IMG/VR virus record: IMGVR_UViG_3300045051_000794
Span: 1-50,229 of that record
From: a virus
Length of the DNA: 50,229 bases
Direction: 5' to 3' (one strand)
Both the position numbers and the translations under genes were made by a program. Below are positions 26,909-34,051 of the stretch, piece after piece. Every line of letters begins with the position of its first letter. Positions within the stretch are counted from its first letter, which is position 1. Below the pieces are notes generated by a model. It was not told the origin of the DNA. It was given only the letters and a program-made list of their open reading frames with translations, and ran no database searches.

Positions 26909-27157
26909 GTGGCAAAGCAATTTCACACACCGTCGGAGATTGCCGATCGCTGGGCGTGCAGCGTGTCGGTAGTGCTCGACCACATACGCCGCGGCCGCCT
27001 TCCGGCGTTGAACGTTGGTGGTGGCAAGCGAGCTATGTACAGGATCAAGACGGCCGACTTGGAAGCGTTTGAACGCGAGCGATCGGCAACGCGATCGGAA
27101 CCGATTCGCCTTCCACGTCGACGTCGACTGCCGTTCGTCGAACCAACGTTCGTGTAA
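26909..27157 (+). CDS. Excisionase/MerR-type HTH DNA-binding protein
   Basis: An 82 aa protein with GTG start. It has the winged-helix pattern of helix-turn-helix 17/excisionase proteins: TPSEIADRWACSVSVVLDHIRRGRLPALNVG, then a wing with YRIKTADLEAFE. A basic tail follows. Probable roles are excision with the integrase or early regulation. It is placed directly after the zinc-finger gene, separated by 3 nt. Confidence 0.7.
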   Translation: MAKQFHTPSEIADRWACSVSVVLDHIRRGRLPALNVGGGKRAMYRIKTADLEAFERERSATRSEPIRLPRRRRLPFVEPTFV

Positions 27158-27300
27158 CTGCCCACCGCAGTCGTCCGGTCCGCCACTGCCCCGGCGGCCG
27201 GACGCTGCGGCCCCCAATACCCACAACACCGATCGGCTCGTTGCCGCTCGGGCGACCTCCGCGCGGTCCTTTCGCGGAGGCACGTACACGGAGGATCGCG

Positions 27301-27939
27301 GTGGAAGCGACGCGGTTTCAAGTCGGCGATCGGCTCTACGACATCAAGAACGATGCGTGGGCGCGTGTCGTCGACGCATCCGAGGATCAGGTTCGAATCC
27401 AATTCGATTATTGCTTCGCGGCATGGATGCCGCGTGTTACCGCGGAAAAACGTTTCCGCACAGAGAAAAAGTGCGCGAGCAAAATCTTCGAGCCGCAACC
27501 CGGCAAGATGATTGCGCTTCCCGACGGGTATCAGATATTGCAAGTTAAAACGTCGCGGTATGTGTGGGATCTGGGCCAAGAGATCAGCGCGAAGCCGTTT
27601 TGGGAGACGAGTTCCGCTTGCTTCGGTGCTTTCAGTTCGTCGACGCCTTTCGGAGTAGTAGATCTGGAGCACGGCAAGATCGTGCGGGGATGGATCGTTG
27701 GCGAATGGTATGAGGCGTCGCTTAAGACCGTGTCGCTCACCTACGACATCGACCTGCTAGGCCGCTACGCCTCGCACGTGTGCCGCCTACGCGAGTACTG
27801 GTCAGAAAGCCTTTACGCACAGAACTTTCTTGCCGCCTCGTTCTTCAACGAGGCTAACGACGCATCAGCTTGGCTTCGACTTGTCGAGGACGCGACAACG
27901 CATTTCCTGGAACCGCCGCGGGTGACGCTATGCCAATAG
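27301..27939 (+). CDS. Hypothetical protein
   Basis: A 212 aa protein with GTG start at 27301. The N-terminal part is a small beta-barrel-like stretch (VGDRLYDIKNDAWARVVDASEDQVRIQFDY), and the rest is mixed. I do not recognise a family. It overlaps the following 27-codon membrane peptide by 10 bp, which suggests one transcript. Confidence 0.5.
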   Translation: MEATRFQVGDRLYDIKNDAWARVVDASEDQVRIQFDYCFAAWMPRVTAEKRFRTEKKCASKIFEPQPGKMIALPDGYQILQVKTSRYVWDLGQEISAKPFWETSSACFGAFSSSTPFGVVDLEHGKIVRGWIVGEWYEASLKTVSLTYDIDLLGRYASHVCRLREYWSESLYAQNFLAASFFNEANDASAWLRLVEDATTHFLEPPRVTLCQ

Positions 27940-28013
27940 TGTGGTTCTGGGCTGTGTGTGGACTGATCGGCGGACTGCTGATTTCTTGGCTTGAATGGAG
28001 GCTAATTCGATGA
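27930..28013 (+). CDS. 27 aa single-pass membrane peptide
   Basis: This tiny ORF encodes a peptide with a Trp-rich hydrophobic core (WFWAVCGLIGGLLISW) and a basic RLIR end. It overlaps the gene upstream by 10 bp and its stop overlaps the ATG downstream (ATGA). Both junctions support real translation. It may anchor, or couple translation of, the CAP-domain protein. Confidence 0.45.
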   Translation: MPIVWFWAVCGLIGGLLISWLEWRLIR

Positions 28014-28498
28014 GACGCGACGATCGATGGTGGATTCTTGGCGGCATCATGGCTGGCTTGGTGCTGTGCCACATGGTATGGACGCGAGCCCTGCGCGGCG
28101 ACGAACTGGACTCGCTCAGCGATCGCCAGGTACAGCTTCACACCGAGGCCCAGCGGCACCGCGTGGCCCACGGCCGCGAGCCGCAAAAACTCGACGCGGA
28201 GCTGTGCGGCGTGGCCCAGCGATGGGCGGAGACGATGGCCTCGCGCAACTCGATGTATCACGGTGGCGGCGAGCAGATCATCGCCTATGGCACTCGCTCG
28301 GCTCCCGCCACAGTGGCCATGTGGATCGGCTCCGCGCCACACAACGCGTGGCTCTTGTCGAGCTGCACGCAAGCGGGCTGGGGAGCGGCGCAGTCGCGCT
28401 CGGGCACGTGGTTTTGGGCGGGGGCGTTTCGCGGTGGAAGCCCGGCCAGTGGTGGCGGGACGTATACAGCAAGGCGGTTCAGGTTTTTTCGAAGGTAG
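28010..28498 (+). CDS. CAP/SCP-superfamily membrane-anchored protein
   Basis: A 162 aa protein. An N-terminal membrane segment (residues about 8-25) is followed by a CAP domain: HTEAQRHRVAHGREP, then LCGVAQRWAETMASRNSMYHGGG, then a FWAGAF strand. CAP-family His and Glu positions appear present (H in MYHGGG, E in GGGEQ). Such extracellular proteins are frequent in planctomycetes. In a phage it may be a lysogenic-conversion or envelope factor. Confidence 0.75.
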   Translation: MRRDDRWWILGGIMAGLVLCHMVWTRALRGDELDSLSDRQVQLHTEAQRHRVAHGREPQKLDAELCGVAQRWAETMASRNSMYHGGGEQIIAYGTRSAPATVAMWIGSAPHNAWLLSSCTQAGWGAAQSRSGTWFWAGAFRGGSPASGGGTYTARRFRFFRR

Positions 28499-28691
28499 CT
28501 ACACGTTCGCCGTCCAGCTTGAGGCGTCCCGTCGTGCCGTACGGCAGCGTCTGGAGCCGATCGCTGGAGTCTGGATCGTCAGGGCCGAGCGTTCCGAGGG
28601 GCGCGCGGTACAGCGATCTGGTAGGCACCAAAACGGCTCCACATACCCGGCTCTGTGTGGGGCACCGGTTCACTTATCACCAAGGAATCCC

Positions 28692-29573
28692 ATGGCCACC
28701 TATAAAAAAGCGTCCTACGAAGAGCGAGCGCTACTCGATCATGCGTTCGAGAAGTACCACGATCGCCTAAAGGTATACGGCGTGACAGTGGACCTGATCG
28801 TTGCCTTCGCTCCGCGTACGGAGGAGGGCAAGATCCGAGGCGTGGCGATTATGGCCGGGGGCTATCCGGCCCTTGCCCAAGTCAAGATCACTCCGCTCAA
28901 GCAACGGGTGCAGGGAATCGCCGACGCGACGATCACGTTGGATGGCGATCGGTGGGGCGACCACGAGCGTGAGCAGCAGATCGCCATTCTCGACCACGAA
29001 CTGTGCCACCTCGAGACGATCGAGGACGAGGAGGCGGTCGCGCTGGTCGAAGCGATCAAGTCGGATGACGAGAAATCTCCGCCGCCGGACCGGACCAAAG
29101 AGGCACCGCGGCCGATCAAGCTCGACGACATCGGGCGCCCGAAGCTTCGAATTCGCAAGCACGATCATCAGTTCGGCTGGTTCGACGACGTCGTCCGAAG
29201 ACACGGTCGCAGCTCGATCGAATGGAGCCAGTTCGACGCGTTCAAATCGAACGCGCTCAAGCAGACCTGGTTGCCGGGCCTCGGCCCAGACGACGCGATC
29301 GACCAGGACGTTGCTGCCGCGGCGAGCGATCCCAACTCGCATGGAGTTGACCCGGAGCCGGAGGAGGCGATCGAAGATTTCGCAAAGCGGATGGAAGCGA
29401 GCGGACTGAGAGAAACGAAACGCGACATCCGCCTTCATCGATCCGCCGTAGACCGTGAGCAGCTCGCCGAGCTGCAGAACAAATCGAAGAAGGCACTCGA
29501 CCGAATGGGCGTCGTCGCCAAGGCGCCGGGCGTGACCAAAACGCGAAGGAGGAAGGCGGCGGCGACGGGATAA
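28692..29573 (+). CDS. Putative phage metallopeptidase (PhageMetallopep-like)
   Basis: A 293 aa protein. The zinc motif HELCHLE lies near residues 102-108, preceded by KITPLKQRVQGIADATI, the pattern I associate with the phage metallopeptidase family. The C-terminal half is a charged region, ending in a Lys/Arg-rich RRRKAAATG tail. Substrate unknown. It lies 193 bp after the CAP gene with no strong terminator between. Confidence 0.7.
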   Translation: MATYKKASYEERALLDHAFEKYHDRLKVYGVTVDLIVAFAPRTEEGKIRGVAIMAGGYPALAQVKITPLKQRVQGIADATITLDGDRWGDHEREQQIAILDHELCHLETIEDEEAVALVEAIKSDDEKSPPPDRTKEAPRPIKLDDIGRPKLRIRKHDHQFGWFDDVVRRHGRSSIEWSQFDAFKSNALKQTWLPGLGPDDAIDQDVAAAASDPNSHGVDPEPEEAIEDFAKRMEASGLRETKRDIRLHRSAVDREQLAELQNKSKKALDRMGVVAKAPGVTKTRRRKAAATG

Positions 29574-29588
29574 GGATTGACGCGAATC

Positions 29589-29666
29589 GGCGTGGCGAGG
29601 CCCGGCGTGGCGAGGCATGGAACGGCCTGGCGTGGCGAGGCACGGCAAGGCAAGGGAACTGAGTTC
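29589..29666 (+). repeat. GGCNN pentamer array 1 with palindrome
   Basis: 14 consecutive 5-nt units starting GGC or GG (GGCGT GGCGA GGCCC...), in unbroken register, end in GGCAAGGCAAGGGAACTGAGTTC. The last 11 nt are the palindrome GAACT-G-AGTTC. The array precedes gene 29683 by 16 nt. The same structure recurs at 30334 and 30941. Confidence 0.85.
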
Positions 29667-29682
29667 AAACAGAAAGAAACCG

Positions 29683-30321
29683 ATGCAAGTTGAATTTGTA
29701 CTGACTGGAACGCGTCCGCTCCTAATGCACCGCGACAGCGTTGACGAGGCGGATCGGCTGATGAATTGGCAGCGTGATCCGAATAACAAGGGCAAGTCCG
29801 TACCTGGTGATGATCGCTCGCCAGCGTGGACCTGGCAGACCTATCTGTATCACGACGGAAAGAACGTCGCGATGGAATGGATGAATATCATGGGCGCAAT
29901 CCGTGCCGCAGCAACGCAAATGATCTGGAGGAAGCAGAAGACATTTAAGGAAGTTAGCCAGTCTGGAATGACAATCGTCGAAGATTTTTGCGACTTCTTT
30001 GTTCAAGGAAAGCAAATCTCGATGGACTCGATCGTGCCGCTCAGGGAACTGGACTTCTCCGAGCAATCCAACGCGGTTCGCGATCTCGGCTTTCAACTAT
30101 TTGTCAAGCGCGCTCGAGTTGGAACGTCGAAACGTGTCCGCGTCCGCCCGCGATTTGATTCGTGGAAGATTCGCGGCACGCTTGACGTATCTGCAGAAGA
30201 ACTCACGAAGCCAGTCTTAGCGCAAATGCTGACAATCGCTGGAAAAAAGGGGATAGGTGATTGGCGACCGAGTTCGCCGTCGCCAGGTGCGTTTGGGCAG
30301 TTCGACGCGAAGATCGTGTAG
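29683..30321 (+). CDS. Conserved phage protein with RAMP-like sequence features
   Basis: A 212 aa protein. An N-terminal strand FVLTGTRPLLMHRDS and C-terminal elements RVRVRPRFDSW and GKKGIGDWRPSSPSP are features of a phage family I recall as common and of unknown function. The opening strand and Gly-rich end recall RAMP/Cas7-type folds, which bind RNA; that is inference. It lies as a single-gene cassette between two pentamer arrays, with lower GC than the flanking operons. Confidence 0.55.
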   Translation: MQVEFVLTGTRPLLMHRDSVDEADRLMNWQRDPNNKGKSVPGDDRSPAWTWQTYLYHDGKNVAMEWMNIMGAIRAAATQMIWRKQKTFKEVSQSGMTIVEDFCDFFVQGKQISMDSIVPLRELDFSEQSNAVRDLGFQLFVKRARVGTSKRVRVRPRFDSWKIRGTLDVSAEELTKPVLAQMLTIAGKKGIGDWRPSSPSPGAFGQFDAKIV

Positions 30322-30333
30322 CAGACCTTACAC

Positions 30334-30406
30334 GGAAAGGCTTGGCGCGGCCAGGCAAGGCCAGGCAAGGCTTGGCGCGGCATGGCAAGGCAAGGGAACT
30401 GAGTTC
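30334..30406 (+). repeat. GGCNN pentamer array 2 with palindrome
   Basis: 13 units in register (GGAAA GGCTT GGCGC GGCCA GGCAA...) end in GGCAAGGCAAGGGAACTGAGTTC. The palindrome occupies 30396-30406. The array begins 13 bp after the stop of the gene at 29683 and ends 16 bp before the next start, ATG 30423. Confidence 0.85.
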
Positions 30407-30422
30407 AACGGGAGCATGAAAC

Positions 30423-30935
30423 ATGGGGCGAATTAGCACAAAGCAGCCGGATCAAGTGACGCGAGAAGTGTTGTCCCAGTGGGAGTCACGCTGGCCAGCA
30501 CTGAAGGCGTTGAATGACGCGACACTCTGCATGAAACGCGGCGAAGCGATCGAAGTTGAGAAGTGTCATCGCATTTGCGGCGACAAGGAGCAATTCAAGA
30601 AGGTCGCGTCGAAATGGAAGCAGGGCATTCTCGGAGTGCTGGGCATCATGGTGCGGTTTCGGCCAAAGCCGCTTCCGGCCTATGAGTTTGTCAGCGTGGA
30701 CTATCACCTGGGCAAGCATCACGACCGCACGTTAGCGCGGGCCGAGAAGATGCACCGATCCGAGTCGCTGAAGCTCGCCATGATGCACGACGACGACCTG
30801 GCGACGGACCACCAAAAGCGTCTGAGACTGTTCCAGCGCAATCAGCACTCCGACGCGGCGGGAAAGATCAACTCGCTGCGGGATTACAACCGGATCGCAA
30901 TCGAGCGGCCCGAGACGATGCCAAAAATTGGATGA
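30423..30935 (+). CDS. Hypothetical cassette protein
   Basis: A 170 aa basic protein lying alone between pentamer arrays 2 and 3. It opens with an acidic-basic helix (TREVLSQWESRWPALKALND) and has many His/Lys/Arg residues in the middle (YHLGKHHDRTLARAEKMHR). No family recognised. Shared arrays suggest regulation with the gene at 29683 or exchange as a unit. Confidence 0.5.
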   Translation: MGRISTKQPDQVTREVLSQWESRWPALKALNDATLCMKRGEAIEVEKCHRICGDKEQFKKVASKWKQGILGVLGIMVRFRPKPLPAYEFVSVDYHLGKHHDRTLARAEKMHRSESLKLAMMHDDDLATDHQKRLRLFQRNQHSDAAGKINSLRDYNRIAIERPETMPKIG

Positions 30936-30940
30936 GGAGT

Positions 30941-31018
30941 GGCTAGGCTCGGCTCGGCTCGGCCTGGCAAGGCAAGGCTCGGCCCGGCACGGCACGGCAT
31001 GGCAAGGGAACTGAGTTC
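30941..31018 (+). repeat. GGCNN pentamer array 3 with palindrome
   Basis: 14 units in register (GGCTA GGCTC GGCTC GGCTC...) end in GGCATGGCAAGGGAACTGAGTTC, palindrome 31008-31018. Unlike the others it is not followed by a gene at once but by about 350 bp of structured noncoding sequence. Confidence 0.85.
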
Positions 31019-31182
31019 ACGTGCGGATTGTGAGATTTTGAAATACCTAAGCCGGGTCACGACAGGCCCCTGGGGAGCGTCAGGCGCATCACATGTTTTC
31101 GAGCGACCCGCGCAAGCGATAGCTCGACGTCAGCCCAGTCAAGTCGAGACGGTACTGCCCAGGAGAGAGTGCCAGGGCGCTA
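31019..31182 (+). ncRNA. Noncoding region with local hairpins
   Basis: No convincing gene. It contains pairable segments: CGGGTC (31053) with GACCCG (31105), CGAGC (31100) with GCTCG (31122), CTCGAC (31123) with GTCGAG (31143) and GCCC (31157) with GGGC (31175). Some compete, which is typical of a folded or switching RNA. It continues into the cloverleaf at 31183. Confidence 0.35.
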
Positions 31183-31252
31183 GGTTGGGTCGTGAGAGGT
31201 TCACACGTCGGGCTTCGGCCTGACGGCGAAGGTTCGAGTCCTTCCCCGGCCA
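31183..31252 (+). ncRNA. tRNA-like cloverleaf without standard anticodon arm
   Basis: Acceptor GGTTGGG pairs with CCCGGCC (31245-31251; two G-U pairs), with discriminator A31252. A first arm is GTGA-GAGGT-TCAC. A second arm is an 8-bp stem CGTCGGGC/GCCTGACG capped by UUCG (31206-31225). The T arm is GAAGG-TTCGAGT-CCTTC (31228-31244). No 7-nt anticodon loop with U33 is possible, so it cannot act as an ordinary tRNA. Alternatives are a degenerate class II tRNA whose UUCG hairpin is the variable arm, or a YrlA-like tRNA mimic. Confidence 0.55.
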
Positions 31253-31255
31253 CTT

Positions 31256-31347
31256 GGCCGCCATCCGTTGGACTGTAGCGGCGCGGATAAGAGCAGCAGC
31301 CGGGGTGTAGCAGCCCCAATGAATCCATCCGCGCGAAGATGGCGGCC
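31256..31347 (+). ncRNA. Nested three-tier RNA hairpin
   Basis: The outer stem GGCCGCCATC (31256-31265) pairs with GATGGCGGCC (31338-31347). The middle stem GCGCGGAT (31281-31288) pairs with ATCCGCGC (31327-31334). The inner GGGGT pairs with GCCCC (31302-31317). All arms are perfect apart from the innermost G-U. It starts 3 nt after the cloverleaf and ends 18 nt before ATG 31366, leaving that ribosome site free. Confidence 0.6.
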
Positions 31348-31365
31348 TCAAATCAGGAGTCTTGT

Positions 31366-31632
31366 ATGGGCAGCGGAGTGCCAAATTTAACCCCTTGCCC
31401 ACGTTGCAAGGACGGTCGTGGATACGAGCACGAAAGCCAGTTCTGCACGTGCCTCGATTGCGGCTTCATCTGGGAGGACGGGCATGCTCAGCGCGCGAAT
31501 GATCGTCCAAGAAAACCGGTCCAGGCTCGTCCTGCACAAGCGAAGCCGCGAGCGACTGCGGACGGTCCAAAAGGACCTCGCCGAGTTCTCGCGCCTCGCG
31601 GGCGAATCGGTGGAAGGGGACGCCGCACGTGA
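31366..31632 (+). CDS. Small zinc-ribbon protein
   Basis: An 88 aa reading frame after a good CAGGAGT Shine-Dalgarno. Residues 11-35 form a ribbon CPRCKDGRGY...CTCLDCGF. The last 48 codons overlap the start of the next gene in another frame and are Arg/Pro/Ala-rich, so the true functional part may be only the first 40 residues. Role unknown. Confidence 0.45.
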   Translation: MGSGVPNLTPCPRCKDGRGYEHESQFCTCLDCGFIWEDGHAQRANDRPRKPVQARPAQAKPRATADGPKGPRRVLAPRGRIGGRGRRT

Positions 31633-31747
31633 GGCGGCCGAGTGGCTCGACGCGTTCCTAGTGCGATGCCACACGACTGCGCGCGAAGTCAGTAAGTCGA
31701 GCAGCGTGTCTAAGAAGGATCGGCAGCTTCCGGTGGGAGACAGGTGA
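31484..31747 (+). CDS. Small helical protein
   Basis: An 87 aa protein starting inside the zinc-ribbon ORF after GGGAGGACGGC. It is mostly helix (ERLRTVQKDLAEFSRLAGES, AREAAEWLDAFLVR). Not recognised. The next gene follows after 4 nt, so it is in the same operon. Confidence 0.5.
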   Translation: MLSARMIVQENRSRLVLHKRSRERLRTVQKDLAEFSRLAGESVEGDAAREAAEWLDAFLVRCHTTAREVSKSSSVSKKDRQLPVGDR

Positions 31748-31751
31748 GCAA

Positions 31752-32336
31752 ATGATTCGAGATCTGATATCGAAAGTCGGAGACATGCTGTTCGGCCCGA
31801 ATATTGAGCCGCGTTGGTATGTGTCCCGGCTTAGCGAGCGAGACGCATTGCCCGCACAAATTATCGTCGCCAGCGAGCGGCAGTCCCCGCTCCCCGAGTT
31901 CTTTCACGGAATCGCCTCGCGCGGCGCAAACTTCGTCGCATTCAATGTCGCGTGGAACATGTGGGGAGCATTCTCCGCCGACGGTGAACTTATTGGTGTT
32001 GTCCTGTTCACCGAAGTCGCCGGTGCAAAGAACATTGACTTGGTCGACCTGGTTGTCCTCCCAGCGTGGCGTGGATTGGGAGTTGGTTCGGCGCTTCTAG
32101 CGAAAGCCCTGGAACGAGCAGAAGAAACTGATCGCTTCGTGACCGGCATGTTCCGGTCTCGCGACTTCACAGGGCTCCGATGGCTGAAGAATCGAGGCTT
32201 CACAGTCATGCGGTGCGGCGATCGCCCGCTGATCGTCGACGACTTGTTCGGGCCGGGAGTCGATGGGTACGGGATGGCTCACACCAACGGGATGGTTCAC
32301 GCCAGCGATTGCATCGTTGCGAGGATTGCCGAATGA
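31752..32336 (+). CDS. GNAT-family acetyltransferase
   Basis: A 194 aa protein. The acetyl-CoA-binding motif A is clear: LVDLVVLPAWRGLGVGSALLAKALE (R-G-x-G-x-G/A loop near residues 107-112). A strand GELIGVVLFTEV precedes it, and RWLKNRGFTVMR follows as in GNAT C-termini. Substrate unknown; phage GNATs may modify host proteins or the phage's own. Its stop overlaps the next ATG. Confidence 0.85.
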   Translation: MIRDLISKVGDMLFGPNIEPRWYVSRLSERDALPAQIIVASERQSPLPEFFHGIASRGANFVAFNVAWNMWGAFSADGELIGVVLFTEVAGAKNIDLVDLVVLPAWRGLGVGSALLAKALERAEETDRFVTGMFRSRDFTGLRWLKNRGFTVMRCGDRPLIVDDLFGPGVDGYGMAHTNGMVHASDCIVARIAE

Positions 32337-32605
32337 GCAATGGTAACCCTCTCGAACCGTGGTCCCAATTTCCTTCAGGCGCCGTCGTGAGCGTTCGATG
32401 CGACCGGTGGATAGGCCAGAAGGGTGTCGTTGTCGAGAAGCTCGACGACGAGATCACTGGGTATGCCCGCTACGGCGTGCGACTTGAGGACCCCATTGGA
32501 TCAGACCGGTTCGTAGTGACGGATTTTTCGCGGTGCCAACTGAAGCGAGTCCGCGTTGGAAATGGACCGCGACGCAGGGCCAAGCGAGTAAGGATTGCCC
32601 AGTGA
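32333..32605 (+). CDS. Small SH3/KOW-like hypothetical protein
   Basis: A 90 aa beta-rich protein (SGAVVSVRCDRWIGQKGVVVEKLDDE, then VRLEDPIGSDRFVVTDF) with a very basic end. The layout resembles small SH3-like barrels such as KOW domains that bind nucleic acid. Start ATG overlaps the acetyltransferase stop. Confidence in fold is low. Confidence 0.4.
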   Translation: MSNGNPLEPWSQFPSGAVVSVRCDRWIGQKGVVVEKLDDEITGYARYGVRLEDPIGSDRFVVTDFSRCQLKRVRVGNGPRRRAKRVRIAQ

Positions 32606-33084
32606 TCGCCAATCACCACGCGCTAAACCTGATGATCGCCTGGCAGTGCTGCGGATTCAGTAGTCGCTACGACCTGAGTATTCCGCGGCGAATCGGCGAC
32701 AGGGTTTACGCCACTGACGCAATGCGGGCCGTGGAGATCGAGGCGACGCAGTGTGCCGAGATTATGGTGTCGCGCCCCAAAGGCATCGGCGGAGAGTTTC
32801 CGAACGTCGCCTGGACGTTTTCGCAATACGACTTCTGCGGCGGATGGACCGGGATAACGCCGATTGCACGGCGCGACGACCTCGGATTCGCGGACGGAAC
32901 TGGCGACGACACGGTGGACCGTTTCGAGGAGATCAACTACCTCACGGTGCGCGTCAATCGCGAGCTGATTTGGATGTTCACCGTGATTCCGTGCTGCGAA
33001 GCAAAGTCGGATCGCGGCGCGGTGTTGTTTCGTTGGCCGGGCGGACGGGCCGTTGTCCTTGGAATGAAAGGCTACGACGCATGA
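32602..33084 (+). CDS. Hypothetical protein
   Basis: A 160 aa protein, GTG start overlapping the preceding stop (GTGA). It has Cys-rich points (AWQCCGFSS, VIPCCEAKS) and beta-type segments. No family recognised. It belongs to a run of four overlapping small genes, 32333-34051. Confidence 0.45.
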   Translation: MIANHHALNLMIAWQCCGFSSRYDLSIPRRIGDRVYATDAMRAVEIEATQCAEIMVSRPKGIGGEFPNVAWTFSQYDFCGGWTGITPIARRDDLGFADGTGDDTVDRFEEINYLTVRVNRELIWMFTVIPCCEAKSDRGAVLFRWPGGRAVVLGMKGYDA

Positions 33085-33536
33085 GCGACGAATTGCGAGC
33101 GGCGGCAGCCGAGCGGTATGCGAAATTCAAAGCTCGAACCGACGGCGAGATCCAAATCTGGGAGGTGATACAAGCCATCGAAGATCGAGCTGTCTTGGCC
33201 GACGCATATATCGACGACATCGCCCGCAAAGCCGCCGAGAAAGCGGATCGCGAGAAGCCGATCGACGAGGAGTGTTGCGCTCGCCTCGGGATGCTTCCTG
33301 ATGGCGACGAAGAAGCAGGGGAGTTTGCCGCAACGATTTGGAACGTTGGAGAAAGTGAGATTCAACACACCGATGGGGAGCCGAGAATTCACCTGGTCGT
33401 CGCTACTGGTGATGGGTCGATTTGGCTTGAGGCGTACGGCGAAGGGAAGTCGCTCGCTCTCGTCGAGATTGCGCGAAATGCGACAGCCGCACGGTTACTC
33501 GCGATTCTCAGCGCACTCAGAGGCGGTGCCGCATGA
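33081..33536 (+). CDS. Hypothetical protein
   Basis: A 151 aa protein. The first half is helical and charged (RYAKFKARTDGEIQIWEVIQ). The second half ends in a strand-rich region and a C-terminal ARLLAILSAL helix. Overlapping start and stop with both neighbours. Family unknown. Confidence 0.45.
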   Translation: MSDELRAAAAERYAKFKARTDGEIQIWEVIQAIEDRAVLADAYIDDIARKAAEKADREKPIDEECCARLGMLPDGDEEAGEFAATIWNVGESEIQHTDGEPRIHLVVATGDGSIWLEAYGEGKSLALVEIARNATAARLLAILSALRGGAA

Positions 33537-34051
33537 TCCTCGACGAAGAAAAGAGCGTTCCATTCCCGCCGCGTTGGCCTCCGCACCGCATCGTCTTCAT
33601 GGACGACGGGTTCGCGTACCGCGGTACCGAGCAGCTCGGGCCCTGGACTCGCGAGCGTCCGACGTCGGAGACGGAGCTGTCTCCCGAGGCGTTTGAGGCG
33701 GCGTACATCGGCGACTTTTGCGTGCGGGTCGACGGCGTCATCCGCGTCGCGTCTCTGCTCGAGATGCGGGCCCACGCCGCCTGGCTCGATGCGAAGGACG
33801 TCGAGCGGTACCGGCGCGAAGGATGTTGCGGGCAACGCAAGCCGAACGGCGAATGCGGCTGCCGAGCGGTGGAGATCGAGTTGCGGGTCGAGCGGTACTC
33901 GCGCGGTATGAGCGCAATGTCGCTCGCGGCCGTCGGTTCACTCTGTCCGCTTTCTGAATGGTGGATCGCCTACGACCTCACGCGCGACGCTGGCGCCGTG
34001 AGAGAGGTTCGTCTCAGCGATTTCGTGTTGGAAGAAGAGGAGAACGGCTGA
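33533..34051 (+). CDS. Hypothetical protein with Cys cluster
   Basis: A 172 aa protein, acidic at the end (EEEENG). The middle holds CCGQRKPNGECGCR, a four-Cys cluster that could bind zinc. No family recognised. The stop overlaps the start of the annealing-protein gene, so it is co-translated with recombination genes. Confidence 0.45.
   Translation: MILDEEKSVPFPPRWPPHRIVFMDDGFAYRGTEQLGPWTRERPTSETELSPEAFEAAYIGDFCVRVDGVIRVASLLEMRAHAAWLDAKDVERYRREGCCGQRKPNGECGCRAVEIELRVERYSRGMSAMSLAAVGSLCPLSEWWIAYDLTRDAGAVREVRLSDFVLEEEENG

Noticed and set aside
29589-31018. The pentamer arrays as a CRISPR array.
   Set aside because: There are no spacers of constant length between identical repeats, no cas genes, and the unit is 5 nt long.
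31089-31402. Minus-strand frames with GEGLEPSPSG and GKDSNLRRQ strings.
   Set aside because: Such strings are classic false proteins produced by reading tRNA-like T arms and acceptor ends backward; here they come from the cloverleaf at 31183-31252.
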